58,519 nucleotides of DNA from Pilatotrama ljubarskyi (taxonomy: Eukaryota; Basidiomycota; Agaricomycetes; Polyporales; Polyporaceae). Location of the stretch: contig MU277788.1 in assembly GCA_022385805.1 (NCBI GenBank), forward strand, positions 1 through 58,519, in the 5' to 3' direction. Shown piece by piece: positions 58,457 to 58,519 of this stretch; position 1 is the stretch's first letter, and each line of letters opens with the position of its first letter. Both the position numbers and the translations under genes were made by a program. The notes beneath the pieces were generated by a model that was not told the DNA's origin, searched no databases, and saw only the letters and a list, made by a program, of their open reading frames with translations.

Positions 58457-58519
58457 TGTTGAGCAGGGCTTGGCACGCAGCGGAAAGCCCGCTAGGCTCA
58501 GCTTACCTGTGGAGCACTT
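58457..58519 (-). repeat. second copy of the Copia LTR, cut by window edge
   Basis: Sixty-three bases identical to 1525-1587, beginning with the same TGTTGA terminus and in the same orientation. The five bases before it (GTGCG) would be one half of a target-site duplication. It is either a solo LTR or the 3' LTR of another minus-strand element extending to the right. Confidence 0.85.

Noticed and set aside
1..58519. CRISPR array, operons or bacterial features
   Set aside because: The introns and gene families are fungal, and no regularly spaced repeats are present.

Overview
The window is genomic DNA of a filamentous fungus, most likely a basidiomycete (Agaricomycetes, possibly a polypore-like wood decayer). 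The evidence is GC-rich coding sequence, many 45-75 bp GT-AG introns and very short exons, DUF6534-type seven-TM proteins typical of Agaricomycetes, and a Copia LTR retrotransposon. The organism is inferred from gene families; no rRNA, tRNA or other marker gene is present.

Layout. 1-1791: the 5' end of a minus-strand Copia element (LTR, half-tRNA primer site, gag); its pol lies off the left edge. 2015-4235: an intact 14-TM-type MFS exporter. 4236-9420: no supported gene. 9421-10922: a seven-TM membrane protein. 12990-15239: a DUF6534 seven-TM protein. 15782-17991 (-) and 18812-20185 (+): a divergent pair, an MFS exporter and an alpha/beta hydrolase ending in a peroxisomal signal. 21957-24293 (-): a cytochrome P450. 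25390-26262: weak remnants. 26887-29083 (-): a second DUF6534 gene. 30225-32200: an MFS fragment and a wrecked piece of a type I fatty acid synthase (malonyl/palmitoyl transferase domain). 37078-38803 (-): an MFS pseudogene. 40922-43343 and 45443-47849: two tandem paralogous P450s. 49074-51247: a third DUF6534 gene. 52362-53700 (-): a monoglyceride-lipase-like hydrolase. 54952-57075 (-): a fourth, partly doubtful DUF6534 gene. 58457-58519: the start of a second copy of the same LTR.

The gene set (three P450s, two intact exporters plus remnants, two hydrolases of which one is probably peroxisomal, five seven-TM proteins) looks like a specialised-metabolism or detoxification neighbourhood. No intact backbone synthase is visible; the only synthase trace is the broken fatty acid synthase fragment. 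A decayed lipid-derived pathway is one reading, but it is inference. Gene decay (nonsense codons, deletions, shards of the same families) and the retroelement indicate a fast-evolving accessory region.

The most distinctive structure seen directly is the exon architecture. All three P450s carry the same run of 18-, 20- and 12-nt exons plus a 10-nt exon before the I-helix, and three of four DUF6534 genes share a 14-nt exon. All coordinates and splices were worked out by eye.
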